The notes beneath the pieces were generated by a model. That model did no database searches. It had not been told where the DNA came from and saw nothing but the letters and a program-made list of their open reading frames with translations. This document shows positions 30,496 through 43,405 of a stretch of DNA of 64,000 nucleotides, piece after piece. Each line of letters begins with the position of its first letter. Within the stretch, counting starts at the first letter, position 1. Both the position numbers and the translations under genes were made by a program. This DNA comes from Clarkia xantiana subsp. parviflora (Eukaryota > Streptophyta > Magnoliopsida > Myrtales > Onagraceae): positions 62,001 through 126,000 of the forward strand of contig JAPTYO010000002.1 in NCBI GenBank assembly GCA_036873135.1. Reading direction: 5' to 3'.

Positions 30496-32501
30496 CTATG
30501 GTGGGGTGGACTCTGGGCCGGCTGGTTTCGAGTTAAGCAGCGGTTGAAGAGCCTTACAGACTATTGTCATGTTTGGTCGAAAATCGGCCTCATACTGTAC
30601 ACACAGAGCTGCAACTGCTGCTAACTGATCATTCATATCAAACAACACAATATTAATTCAACTATCAATCTATATTTATGTTCGGTTTCAGTAAATCAAT
30701 CAAACCTTAGCAATTGCTTTAGGTGGGTATTCATTGTTTAGCTTCGGGTCCACACATTGCTTCACTTTGTCCTCGCTCAGTCGCGGAGTTGCCTACAATA
30801 TTACACAAACATAACATAAAATGGAACACATTATACACTTGTGAAGCCTACAATGTTGCATAAACATAACATAACATGGAACACATTATACAATTGTGAA
30901 GCTCAGAATGTCAGTGAGATATTTTTATACGTTTTAAAGCTTAAAATTGTCAGTTGTGCCACATGATGAAATACTATGGATTTGGTCCTAGAAGTTTCTA
31001 ATTTAATTTTAAAGTTCAGAACCACTAGTTTCACAACGTCTCTGGTAGTTTTCAACAGAAAGTGAAAGCGAAGAGACTTACCCATGTGACAAGACTTTGT
31101 TGTCCTTTAGGCATCGTGTGGTCAACAGGCTTTCGTCCTGTTAGAAGCTCTAAAAGAACCACTCCAAAACTGTAAACATCGCTTTTTTGAGTTATCTGTC
31201 CTGTCATAGCATATCTGAGGTAACAAGATGAGAAAACGTGAGCAAACACATATCCATAGTAACGAGTTAAAACAAAGTAGGGTTGAAGTAGTACGGACTC
31301 GGGTGCATGATATCCAAAAGTTCCCAAGACCCTTGTCGAATGTAGTCGAGCCGCCGTATCTGAGGATTGATTCGACAAATTGAAATCGGCAATCTTAGAT
31401 GCAAAGTCATCGAAGATCAATACATTGCTTGACCTCACGTCCCTATGAACAATGGAAGGCTGAACTTTCTCGTGCAGGTACTCTAACCCTCTTGCTGCCC
31501 CATAAGCAATCTTGACTCTCTGGTTCCAATTAAGAACTGGACCTGGTTCAGCTCCTTGAACACCTTTCCGACCTACATAAAACATGTTCAAGTGTCGTGT
31601 TAGCTTGATTGCCAAGCTTTCGACACACTGAGAGACGGCTTAATCTTGGTAACAAGTCAAATGGGTTTCGATCTATGTGAAAATGGACGCTAACGAAGCA
31701 ATCAACTTATTTGTTCATGATTTGGCTACTGATAGACGTCTCTAATATTCTTGGATTGCAGGAATCTTTTGAATTTCTTCCGAAGAACCATGATAGAGCA
31801 TATCTATCCAGACGAACAAGGGTGTTACCATGTAATATATCGTGTAGCGAACCCTTGGTGGCGAATTGATACACCAAAATGCGGTTATTTGTGTCCAAGC
31901 AGTAGCCAATCAACTCCACAAAATGTTCATGCTTGAGTCTTGAAACTACTGATAGCTGCATCCAATATGAATATTAGGAAGAGAAGAAGAAACTATCTGA
32001 AATATATCATTGTTTTAATAGAGAGACAGACAGCTACCTGAGCTTCGAAGTCAGAGTCGGGTTCTTGAGAGGCATTGGTATCTAGTCGCTTAATAGCAGC
32101 TTCGCGATCATCATCCAATTTAGCATAAAAAACACGGCCATATGAGCCTTCCCCGATCAATGCCTTGGAGCCGAAGTTACTAGTGAGTTTGTTGAGCTCA
32201 TCGAAGGACATTGCTGGTGTTTCCACAGGCAAAACCTTGGGTGGCCCTCCACCCCTAGAGACCGTTGACATTGACGATTTCGGCTCTCCTCTCTCATTTG
32301 CTGTCGTGACAGCACAAAGAATTAACCATCTAAAATCAACAACCCCATCGATCTAGTCTAGGAATAAAAAAACAATTTTGTTTTGAATTAATAGGCACAT
32401 TGGATTAATGAAATACCATATGGATTGCCTCGGGGCGGGGCGGTGTAGTTATTTGAAGGGTCTCCTAAGTGTTCCTCCTCAGCGCCTCCGCAGCACAACA
32501 T
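30496..32501 (-). CDS. PTI1-like receptor-like cytoplasmic kinase, 365 aa
   Basis: Cytoplasmic Ser/Thr kinase of the PTI1 group (RLCK-VIII), by family acting downstream of OXI1/AGC kinases in stress signalling. Exons are 32501-32417, 32300-32038, 31955-31829, 31572-31299, 31214-31082, 30792-30706 and 30624-30496 (1098 nt). The N-terminus MLCCGGAEE has two cysteines suited to S-acylation and membrane attachment. The kinase shows [10 protein letters not shown], lysine in [27 protein letters not shown] and GTFGYHAPE. The DFN in place of DFG is normal for PTI1 proteins. [19 protein letters not shown] and VKQCVDPKL are also PTI1-typical. The intron before exon 6 contains a duplicated acceptor (30791-30900). 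The start at MLCCGG fits the family. Confidence 0.93.
30791..30900. repeat. 55-bp tandem duplication spanning a splice acceptor
   Basis: Two adjacent copies, 30791-30845 and 30846-30900, differ at only a few bases. On the minus strand each ends with TTGTAGGC. The copy at 30791 includes the true exon 6 acceptor of the PTI1-like gene; the other is a spare acceptor 55 bases earlier in the intron. Confidence 0.85.
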
Positions 32502-33483
32502 TCTACCGATTCGATCCTTTAATCGATCTCTCCCAAATCTACCTCTGCTGTTTCATCCTCATACATATATATATTTCTGCATAAAAATCAATCACAAAAT
32601 CAATCAATCTGTGTGATCAGAATTCCGGAGAACAGGTAAAAATCAATTGACCCACCTGAAATTAGCTACCGTCCAATGAATCAATAATGACACGAAGACA
32701 GAAAGAGGTCGGAGAAGAGAGAGAGAGAAAGTGTGGTGGAAGGAGGCGAAGTGGAGTCTGCCGGAAAGGAAGAATGTTTTTGGGGGAAGAAGCAGAGTCC
32801 TCTGTTTTCCCGCGAAATTCGGTTCCCAGATTTCAACCGTTAAAAACTAACGCCGCTCCAACACCAACACTCCTTCTTTGTGCGCTTCACGATGCACGTC
32901 TCCAACACCTTCTTCATCGGACGGTTGGTCGGAGCTGCCTATATATAACTTAGATTCCACCACGTCGGTACGGTTGGTTGGTAAGCTCGCTGAGCTCCAA
33001 ATGGGCTGGCTGGAAAAGTCTCATAATGGGCTTAAACATTTCATGGGCCATAACACAAGTTATATATAGTTTTACCCGCCTCTTTAATTTAATGAAGAAT
33101 AATTATATATATTTCTATCGAGATAATAATAAATAATAATTAAATTAAACTAAACAAATATTACACCACGATTTAATATAGTGATCTTAATTCTTAAACA
33201 CCAGTTTGACTTTGAACCGAGAGGATCGACCGGTAGCGGTTTAGCCGGTTATGTAAACATTGTCAAGTATACAAATTTTCAACTTTCCCAAAACAACAAA
33301 AATGTTTCTCATTTCCGCGCCCACAAACAATCAAAAAGATAGAGAGCAAAAAAAAAAAAAAAAAATAGCGTCTCCTTCTCTCACCTCCCCACCAAATCTC
33401 TCTCTGCCCCTTTGCTCTACAGTCTCCACTCTCCCACAGCACAGTGTTCCTATACTCTGTGAACCCTTACTCCGACCTCGACT
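32502..33483. promoter_or_regulatory. divergent promoter region between PTI1-like kinase and GCP3
   Basis: The two genes are transcribed away from each other from this 1-kb segment. A poly-A run lies at 33349-33365 and CT-rich leader sequence precedes the GCP3 start. No separate gene is supported. Confidence 0.5.
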
Positions 33484-36344
33484 ATGGAGGATGAAGACCA
33501 GCAGAAGATCACTGATCTAGTTAAAGAGCTCGTCCTCCGATTGCTCTCGCAGAAAAGCCCCTCCAATCCACCAAACCCTAACTCTCCCCACTTCCATAAC
33601 TCTCTACGTTACGCGATCCGCATCCTCTCTAGCCGCCTCACTCCCTCCGTTTCCCCCGATGACGCCGCCGTTGCCGAGTCTATTAAGCGCCGCCTCGCCA
33701 TCCAGGGTAAGTCCTCTCAAGCCCTCACCTTCGCTGATCTGTACACCAAGTTCGCATCTAAAACCGGCCCGGGAAGTGTGAATAACAAATGGGCAGTTCT
33801 CTATTTGCTCAAAATCATATCGGAGGATAGGAACAACTCCGGAAATGAACAAGATTCCCAACCCTCGTTACCCAGTTTGGACTCGGTTGGCTCTGATCTG
33901 CGCAACAAATTGAGGGTTTCACGGGATAATGGTGTTTTTCTTGTTTCCAAAGATCCAGAGAATCTACGGGATTTGGCGTTTAAGGAGTATGCATATTTGG
34001 TAAAGGAAGAGAATGATGTGTCTCAGGAGGTTTTAGTGAGAGATGTGTTGTATGCTTGTCAAGGTATTGATGGAAGGTATGTGAAATTTAGTAAAGCACT
34101 TGACGGATATGTTTTACCGGATTTGATAAAGGTTCCTAGAGCTACTAGAACGATGGTTAGGAAGCTCTGTGAAGTGGGCTGGCTATTCAGAAAAGTTAGA
34201 GGTTATATATCAGAGAGTATGGATCGATTTCCTGCTGAAGACGTTGGCACTGTTGGTCAGGCATTTTGTGCAGCATTACAGGATGAGCTATCGGAATATT
34301 ACAAGTTGCTTGCTGTGCTTGAAGCACAGGCAACGAACTCGATCCCCCTGGTTTCCGAGACAGCAAGTTCAGGAAATTATCTGACTTTGAGGAGACTGTC
34401 AGTGTGGTTGGCTGAGCCGCTGGTGAAGATGAGGTTGATGGCTGTTTTGGTTGATAAATGTAGGGTGTTGAGGGGTGGATCTATGGCTGGGGCCATCCAT
34501 TTGCATGCACAGCACGGTGATCCTCTTGTGCATGAGTTCATGAAGCGTCTCCTCAAGCGGGTTTGTTCTCCTCTGTTTGAAATGGTAAGGAGTTGGGTTC
34601 TAGAAGGTGAGCTGGAGGATATTTTTTCGGAGTTTTTCATTGTGGGTCAGCAAGTGAAAGCAGAGTCTCTATGGAGAGAGGGTTACAGGCTCCATGCTGG
34701 AATGGTTCCTTCATTCATTCCTCAGCCCCTCGCGCAGCGCATTTTAAGGACTGGTAAATCAATAAATTTCCTCCGTGTCTGCTGTGAAGACTCTGGATGG
34801 GCTGATGCGGCCACTGAAGCAGCTTCAGCTGCAGGGACCACTACTCGAAGAGGAAGCCTTGGTTATGGTGAGACTGATGCTCTTGAATCTCTGGTTGATG
34901 AAGCAGCAAAGAGAATCGATAAACATCTCTTGGATGTGATGTATAATAGGTACAAGTTTAAAGAGCATTGCCTCGCGATTAAACGCTATCTATTACTTGG
35001 ACAAGGAGACTTTGTTCAGTATCTAATGGATATTGTTTCTTCAGAACTTTCTGAACCTGCTAACACTATTAGTTCGTTCAAGCTAGCAGGGTTGCTGGAG
35101 AGTGCAATACGCTCATCGAATGCTCAATATGATGATCCTGAAATATTAGATAGGTTGAGAGTTAAGATGATGCCTCATTGCACTGGAGATAGGGGCTGGG
35201 ATGTCTTTTCCCTAGAATACGATCCTAGAGTTCCATTAGACACAGTTTTTACAGAGTCGGTGATGGGTAAGTATTTGAAGATTTTTAATTTTCTGTGGAA
35301 GCTTAGGAGGGTTGAACACGCTCTTATCGGTGCTTGGAAGACAATGAAGCCAAACTGCATTACTTCACAGGCCTTCATGAAGCTGCAACGTGCTGTCAAA
35401 ACACAGTTGCTATCAACATTGAGACAGTGTCAGGTCCTATGGACTGAGATGAATCATTTTGTCACGAACTTGCAGTACTACATTATGTTTGAGGTATTGG
35501 AAGTTTCTTGGTCTAACTTCTCTAATGAAATGGAAGTAGCCAAAGATCTCGATGATCTGCTTGCAGCTCATGATAAGTACCTTAACTCTATTGTGGAGAA
35601 GTCTCTTCTTGGGGAACGGTCTCAAGCCCTTCACAAGTCCCTTTTTGTCCTTTTTGATCTGATTCTGCGTTTTCGGAGTCATGCTGATCGGTTGTATGAA
35701 GGCATCCATGAACTGCAAGCAAGGTATATCCTCTCGGCTTTTTATTCTCTTATGATGTGTAAGCTGATTCTCATGTGTAAAATTGCTTCTTGAGCATAGT
35801 ATATATCCAGGAACCTATCAAATAAGCCCTATCTGTGGTTTGTGCTTATTTAAGGCTGTGGACACTCGTTTTTATTCATATCTCACTCCCTAGCACAAAT
35901 CTAAGCTGCATCACCAGCATTCCTGATAGTTAGGTGCATTGGTAGCAAATATATTTTTGTGCTAGTCTGAAATTTCTGGATAACTTGCTGTCACTTTATT
36001 TATGTTTATTATACTTGATTGAGATGTGCTTGCTTTTCATTCTACACAGGACTAAGGATTCTTCTTCAGTTTCACAAGAAAAAAGCAAACCACGAAGACT
36101 GCAAAATAAGAAAACATCGGAATCTGGTTCATGGGTTGCTGATGGAAGAAAGGCCCTTACTCAGCGTGCCACTGATTTCCTTGTTCCTATGAGGCAGGAC
36201 CTGGATGCAATATCTAAGGAATACAATTCGCTGCTTGATGGCTTCTTATCGCAGCTACCTGTTCAGCAACATGTCGACCTCAAGTTCCTGTTGTTCCGCC
36301 TTGACTTCACTGAATTCTATAGCCAGCTGGGTCTCAATAAATAA
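33484..36344 (+). CDS. GCP3: gamma-tubulin complex component 3 (SPC98 homologue), 844 aa
   Basis: Core subunit of the gamma-tubulin complex that nucleates microtubules at the nuclear envelope and cell cortex. Two exons, 33484-35723 and 36050-36344; the split codon AG|G restores Arg and the total is 2535 nt. The N-terminal region (DLVKELVLRLL, ALTFADLYTKF) and the GCP body are typical: QGIDGRYVKF, LCEVGWLFRKV, PLVKMRLMAVLVDKC, FFIVGQQVKAESLWREGY and YLLLGQGDFVQYLMD. The GRIP2-type C-terminal part has FTESVMGKYLKIFNFLWKL and MNHFVTNLQYYIMFEVLE. The Arabidopsis protein is of nearly the same length (about 838 aa). The long first exon with a single late intron is unusual in this window but consistent in phase. 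Confidence 0.95.
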
Positions 36345-37168
36345 CAATTTAGTATCCACAAAAATTCCGGCTATTTTGAGGAGTTGCAATTTCTGATTGA
36401 TTCATGACACGGATCAAAGGAGTATATCCGCTGCTAACAGCTCGTTTGTTGGGGAATGAGTGAGCACTGCTGCTACACACCCTGACATCAGGGACTGGAT
36501 TGGTCGCATTCGATACGTTGATTTTCAGGTAATGGGTACTATGGCATTTGGTTTTTGCATGAGGCTAAATAAAGTGTATATATTTGGTTGTCTCTCTGGC
36601 TAGCCATAGACTTAGAAGTCGCTCTTTTTGTTCATGCAGGAAAGATTTGGTTGGTTGTTTGTTTTGGAGGTGTTTTCGTAGCTAGATTGGAGGTGGAACA
36701 TATAGAGCTGCGGTATTCTTTGGTGAAGGCTACTGGATATATGCTAAACACACTAGTCTAGCCACTAGTCCAGCTACTGGTATCTTGGCTTTGTATATAA
36801 ATGGTGTGTATTGGTTGTTGGGTGAGGCAAATTTCCAATTCTTTGTCTGTGTTTGTTATCCTTCTTTCTTCCTTTTGGCTTCCTAGATTATTAAAAGTTT
36901 CAGCTTCAACTTCTCTTTCTCTACAGTTGTTTAATTGAGAATTTGCCATTAAGGAATGAAACGGGGAATGCAAAGAAAGAAAAACAGTTGAAAAAGGTTT
37001 TGGTGTCAATCTCATAGAAGTGGGCAAATTATTGTAATATTCTTTACAAATACATACATACATATACAGAAGAGATGCCCTTCTCGCGTTCTTCAGTTTG
37101 GCAGCATTCATCAAAACAGTGAATACATGTTATAAACGTTATATTCGTGTCGAAAGGGTAGGCGTCGA
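36345..37168. other. convergent 3' regions of GCP3 and the DNA glycosylase gene
   Basis: Non-coding sequence, mainly the presumed GCP3 3' UTR, with a possible 3'-UTR intron (donor GTAATGG near 36529). No extra gene is seen. Confidence 0.45.
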
Positions 37169-39253
37169 TCATGGTGTTAGGCGCAGAGTGTTCCTAGGAG
37201 CACTGACCCATGGACTACCTGCAACTGCAAATCTCCATAAGGCGTTGACATGTTCGGGTAAAGCATATTCAATGCCTACCCGAGGACCAATCAGAATGCT
37301 CTCAGGCGCAGGTCCATCCAGGATTTCTAAGCCACCTGAATATTAACAAAGGAAAATCTCACTCACAGCTGCAGTTGCTAACTTGCTATGGTGTTCACAA
37401 GTCAGAAGAAGAACATGAAACAACATAATTAAACTTGGGGCTTGTCATTGAGATTAACCTGGACTGAAAAGGGGATGGTTGGACCAGTCTGTTGAGATAC
37501 CTAATGCTTGGCCAACCTTTAAAAATAAAAAACTTCCATTATGCAATCTTTGTAAGCACCCAACTGCATTTATAAGGAAAAAAACATTGATTTCAACCCA
37601 ATTGGGGCTAGATTGTGACCTTAACCAACTATTAGCATCATGACAAGTTCCATAATCACCATGTAATTCAGGAACAATCTTTACTCCATTTACAGAAAGA
37701 ACGAAATCATCCAGATTAAGTGAACTTTCGCTACACCGCATTCATTCAATTCGATGTCTCAATGAACAAACAGATGAACCTGACATTCTACTTACCTTCC
37801 CAGGTCCCGTAAGAAGCACCGGTTTCTCAGTTTTCTGACCTCGTCGTTGCTGAATTGTCTCCATCCCTAAGATTTTATGACAGTAAATTAGCCTGACTTG
37901 ATATACCTAAAAATAACTGACCGCATCAAATGCCCTAGTTTCCTCTCTTTCTCCAGTTTCATGTTTTCAAGTTTCAACATCATCAAGCGATGGAAGAATA
38001 CCCCATTCAAATTGACTCAAAAGAAACAATATATAGAGAGGTGTAGTCAGTGAAAGCTAAAAGGCAAGACAAGAAATTTACCGCTAACGGGTGAACATGC
38101 ACGAATAAGAACTGCAGCTCCAACTCCCTCATTGTCAGCAACCACATTCAGCATCTTGTGAAGACCATAGCATAGATAAACATAAGCATGTCCTGCAGGT
38201 CCAAACTATCACATACACATGATTATACATTAACCAACCAAAAACAGTAAATAAAATTCTACAATATAGATCTCAAATGCAGCTGATACTACGTATCATT
38301 GATCTTACAACAGGTGCCGTCCTTGCAGTAATGCCAAATCGTGCATGACAAGCCGAGTCATTTGGTCTGTAAGCTTCAACCTGATGGAAGATACAAGAAG
38401 CAATTGGTTAAAAAAATACATACATGTCAAGAAAAAACATCTTCTACCAAAATTTCTCTCTTTGCAGTAAAAAACAGAGAATCAGGCTTGTTTTTAGCAT
38501 TTACTATTCTCTGAGACAGACAACAGTGATGAAATCGTTACTCCACTACATCAACCTACCAATTGATATTAAAAAAATGAATTGATGAACCTCATGGGAA
38601 AACTTAATCAACTAGACTGTAAGCTTGAAGGCGCGGATTAACATTATATCTTCAAGACCTATATTTCGCTACATTAAGTTTCCCTTAATCGACTCAAAAT
38701 AACTTAGCCCTCTAAATTCCACCGCGGAGATGATGAAAAGTAGAAACGTTCTTACCCAATGATAAAGGAAACACCTGGAGTTGTAGAGAGCAGAGGATCT
38801 CAACTCATACTGAATATCATTTCTTAATCTTCAAGATCACACCGATCGACTAGCTATTTATAGTATACTAAACTATTACGTCGCTCTAACAGCATATATA
38901 TATAAAAGACTAAGCGACATAATTGACAGTAACTAGAGCAGTACCTCTGTAATCTGAAGGACGACGTCGTCTCTCCTCAGAAACTTCCCGAGCAAGCGTG
39001 GCGCGAGCTCGAGAGCGTCGATTTGGAAGAATTCACGTGGGAGAATCGCCGAATCCACTAGGGGCGGAACTGGCTGACGGATTGGTTCACTGGGTGGTAC
39101 CTGCAGTTTCGCCGGCGATCGGGGTCTGGGCCTGACGGTGATTGATTTACGCCGCTTTCGCGTCGGAGTTTCTGAGTCGCCACCGAGACCGTGGAGTTGA
39201 CTCGTTCCTTTGGGCCGCACGAGTTGCTTGAAACGGTGGGTTGTCGGCTTCAT
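37169..39253 (-). CDS. MAG: DNA-3-methyladenine glycosylase (AAG/MPG type), 266 aa
   Basis: Base-excision repair enzyme that removes alkylated purines. Exons are 39253-38945, 38380-38309, 38205-38082, 37866-37796, 37516-37459 and 37335-37169 (801 nt). The fold-defining segments are present: [11 protein letters not shown], then the catalytic glutamate region [70 protein letters not shown] and the closing [13 protein letters not shown] basic stretch RKRRKS near residue 35 may be a nuclear localisation signal. The frame opens 28 codons earlier (Met at 39337) with a hydrophobic N-terminus; I chose MKPTTHRF because the family starts with a basic hydrophilic segment, but the longer form could be an organelle-targeted product. 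Confidence 0.92.
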
Positions 39254-39339
39254 TTCGGTCGACCAAGAGTCGGAGGGATGGAGTGGAGGGATCAAAATTC
39301 GAATGAAGAGAAGAAGGAATTGAAGTGCCGTTGACATTC

Positions 39340-40790
39340 CTCCTGTTCTTTTAAGTTGATTTGGTTAATCAATTGGGCTTCGGAGGGTATAGTTGATACT
39401 TGAATATATTACTGGAAAAAGTACCAAAAAGAATGTAATATATTTCATCATAATGATATATAGTATGTTTTGTATTAGATTAATATGTTTCAGTTGTTTT
39501 AAATGAATTTCGTTAAATATGACTAACATAAATTGTTTGCGGCGGATGAAAAGATAATGTAATAAATTAATAATTGTTACTATTTTGAAAAACATTAAAA
39601 ATCTGAAAATAAATCCAAAAAATTGGGAAAAATATACCCAAAAAATGAGATATTTTTTTGTAAAAAAATTAATCAATGAAACAAATAATATATATGAAAA
39701 ATGATTTTTAAAAAGCAATCTCCTAAAACTAATAAAAGTAATTTCTAAAAATGGTACAAAAAATTATAACTAAGTAAATAATAATAAACTAAAGACAAAA
39801 TATTAGCATAAAAAATTAACATGGAAGTTTATTTAAAAATGAAGTTTATTTAAAAATGAAAAAAATAAAATCAAAGGGTCCCCTATATATCTCATTTTTT
39901 AAAATAAAATTATAATTTTTCTTTTTAGAATTTCATTTAAATATTTTCACTATTGTTTAAATATTTCTTTATTTATTTTGAATTTTTGAATTATTTTAAA
40001 TTTCGGAAACAAGAAAGTATTTTACAGTTTCAAATTTTATTCTAAATTTAATACTTTAATACTAAAGTCCTAAACTATATACTCACTTCATACTTATATA
40101 ATCCACACTCGTACCAAAGTAGCATGTATATTGTAAATATTAATCGGGTTGATTTAATATTAAAATATGATAGCTAATATATGAAGGGTATGTTTTGAAA
40201 ACTGAATTAGCGGTTGGAGCTAGTTGGACTATAAATCGGTTACACAAGCGGTCTAGTTATAGTAAAATATACAATAAAATGGGTTTGACTAGTGAAAAAC
40301 GAATTGAACCGAATCAAACCGACTTGCTTGTTCGAATAATAAAAAAAATGTACTGAACTAGACCTACGGCTGCATATTTATAAATGAAAATTAGTTTGAT
40401 CCTATTTTTACTGGACTGGGTTGACCCGGTTAAGACAAAGTATCGACCAACTAACCTTTTTGAGGTCTAGTTTCAAAACATTTCAGTTTTTTTGTTTTTT
40501 TGTTTTATTAAAGAAAACATAACTTAAAGAGTTGAGATAGCAATTTACAAGTTATTTAAAATTTTGTGAAATAATTAGGCCGAAGTTTTTTTTTTTTTTT
40601 TTTAAGCTGAGTTGATGTCTGGAGTAGTAGTTGCCTGCTGAGTCGGAAAGGGCGCCAGGTGTTAGTGCAATTATGTGAGAAATGAACGGCCAAGATTGAG
40701 ATTTAAGTTTGCAATTACATTAGAGGCCAGAAATGCTCCAAGCCCCTTTTTAAAACAAATAGCGCGGGTAATGCTCGTCAATTGATTCAC
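39340..40790. other. divergent intergenic region, AT-rich, upstream of actin
   Basis: Carries the promoter of the glycosylase gene (left) and of actin (right). From 40190 to 40460 there is GGTT/AACC-rich text that looks like a decayed transposon. A long poly-T tract lies at 40587-40602. No ORF of note. Confidence 0.45.
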
Positions 40791-40845
40791 ATTCTCCGTT
40801 CTTGTTCAGGGAGAGAGAGAGGGAGAAAAATTCGTTGATTCAGAG

Positions 40846-41376
40846 GTATTCTCTTACTTTCCTTCGTTCGTATTTGTTTGATCCGATCATGACAATTATT
40901 TCTCGAGTTTGATTGCCAAAAGATTATCTGCATTTTCAACAGCGGATCTCATATTCAATTAGTTCGAGCTTGTTTTGAATCGAGTGTCACATTGCAAGAG
41001 TTTGATTGAATTATCAGACGATCTGATTTTTTTTTCATCCTTTTGAGCGAATCTTCATTTCGACTGTGTATGGCACTCTTTATTACCTACTCTAGTTTGT
41101 TTAGAATCCAATATTTGAGTTTAGGGTTGGTTGAATTGTATGATGAATTCTGATGTTCTTCCCCGCTGATGAAGCCTACATTTTCAATTAGGAAGATTTT
41201 TTATGATTGAAATGTCTATTCACTTTTTACCCATCTTTTTCAGATTATCTGCATCACTTTTCATCTCTTGCCTTGTGATTAAGAAGTTTTTTCTTTGAGT
41301 CCTCAAAATTCAGTGATCTAATCTAAGCAACTGTAAATTCGGTAATTTGTAACCCTATTTTCGTGTGCTTATGCAG
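40846..41376 (+). other. 5'-leader intron of the actin gene
   Basis: The donor CAGAG|GTATTC at 40846 follows a GA-rich leader. The acceptor GCAG ends at 41376, 13 bases before the start codon. The intron is T-rich and about 530 bp. Plant actin genes typically have a leader intron at this place, often needed for high expression. Confidence 0.75.
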
Positions 41377-41389
41377 TAAGTGATAAACT

Positions 41390-42849
<1,460 letters not shown>

Positions 42850-43405
42850 GCGAAGTGATGGAGTGAAGGGAACTCAACTCCAGTTCAATGAAAAGCTTCC
42901 TTTACCTTCTTCTTGTTTCTTCCATTACCACTATTTGATTGATGTTTACAACTATTCTTTTTCATTCATGAGTCATGACGATGGTGTCAACAGAGCAGAT
43001 GATGCCTTCTTTTCTGCTCGATTCAATTTTCTCCATTAGAAAAATAAGCTGATCTTTTTTATTATTTTATTTAAGTTTGGACTTTGTATGCTTTGATTTA
43101 AGTAATCATGCTCGAATTATAAAGAGACATTTGGATAATCTATCTTATCTATTTGGCTAGCTTTTTGGATAATCTATCAGCATTGCCATCTCCATTTGTT
43201 ACTCCAAATTCCCGGACTCCCTCCAGTTTGTATCAAAACGAGGATACAATATCTATCTCATAAACATCATGCACATAACTAAAAGCAAGTTCTCTCCGTA
43301 GTGCTACAAAAAAAAAAGGTCTCATCAATAATTAAAACTACGTAAGTTCTTTATGCATATAATTCCACCCTAGTTGTTGCTGCTGCTGCTGCAAGTTAAT
43401 CTTCA
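42850..43405. other. actin 3' UTR and spacer
   Basis: Non-coding sequence after the actin stop codon, reaching to the 3' end of the POLD2 pseudogene. The open frame through the final actin intron and 3' UTR is fortuitous. Confidence 0.5.
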
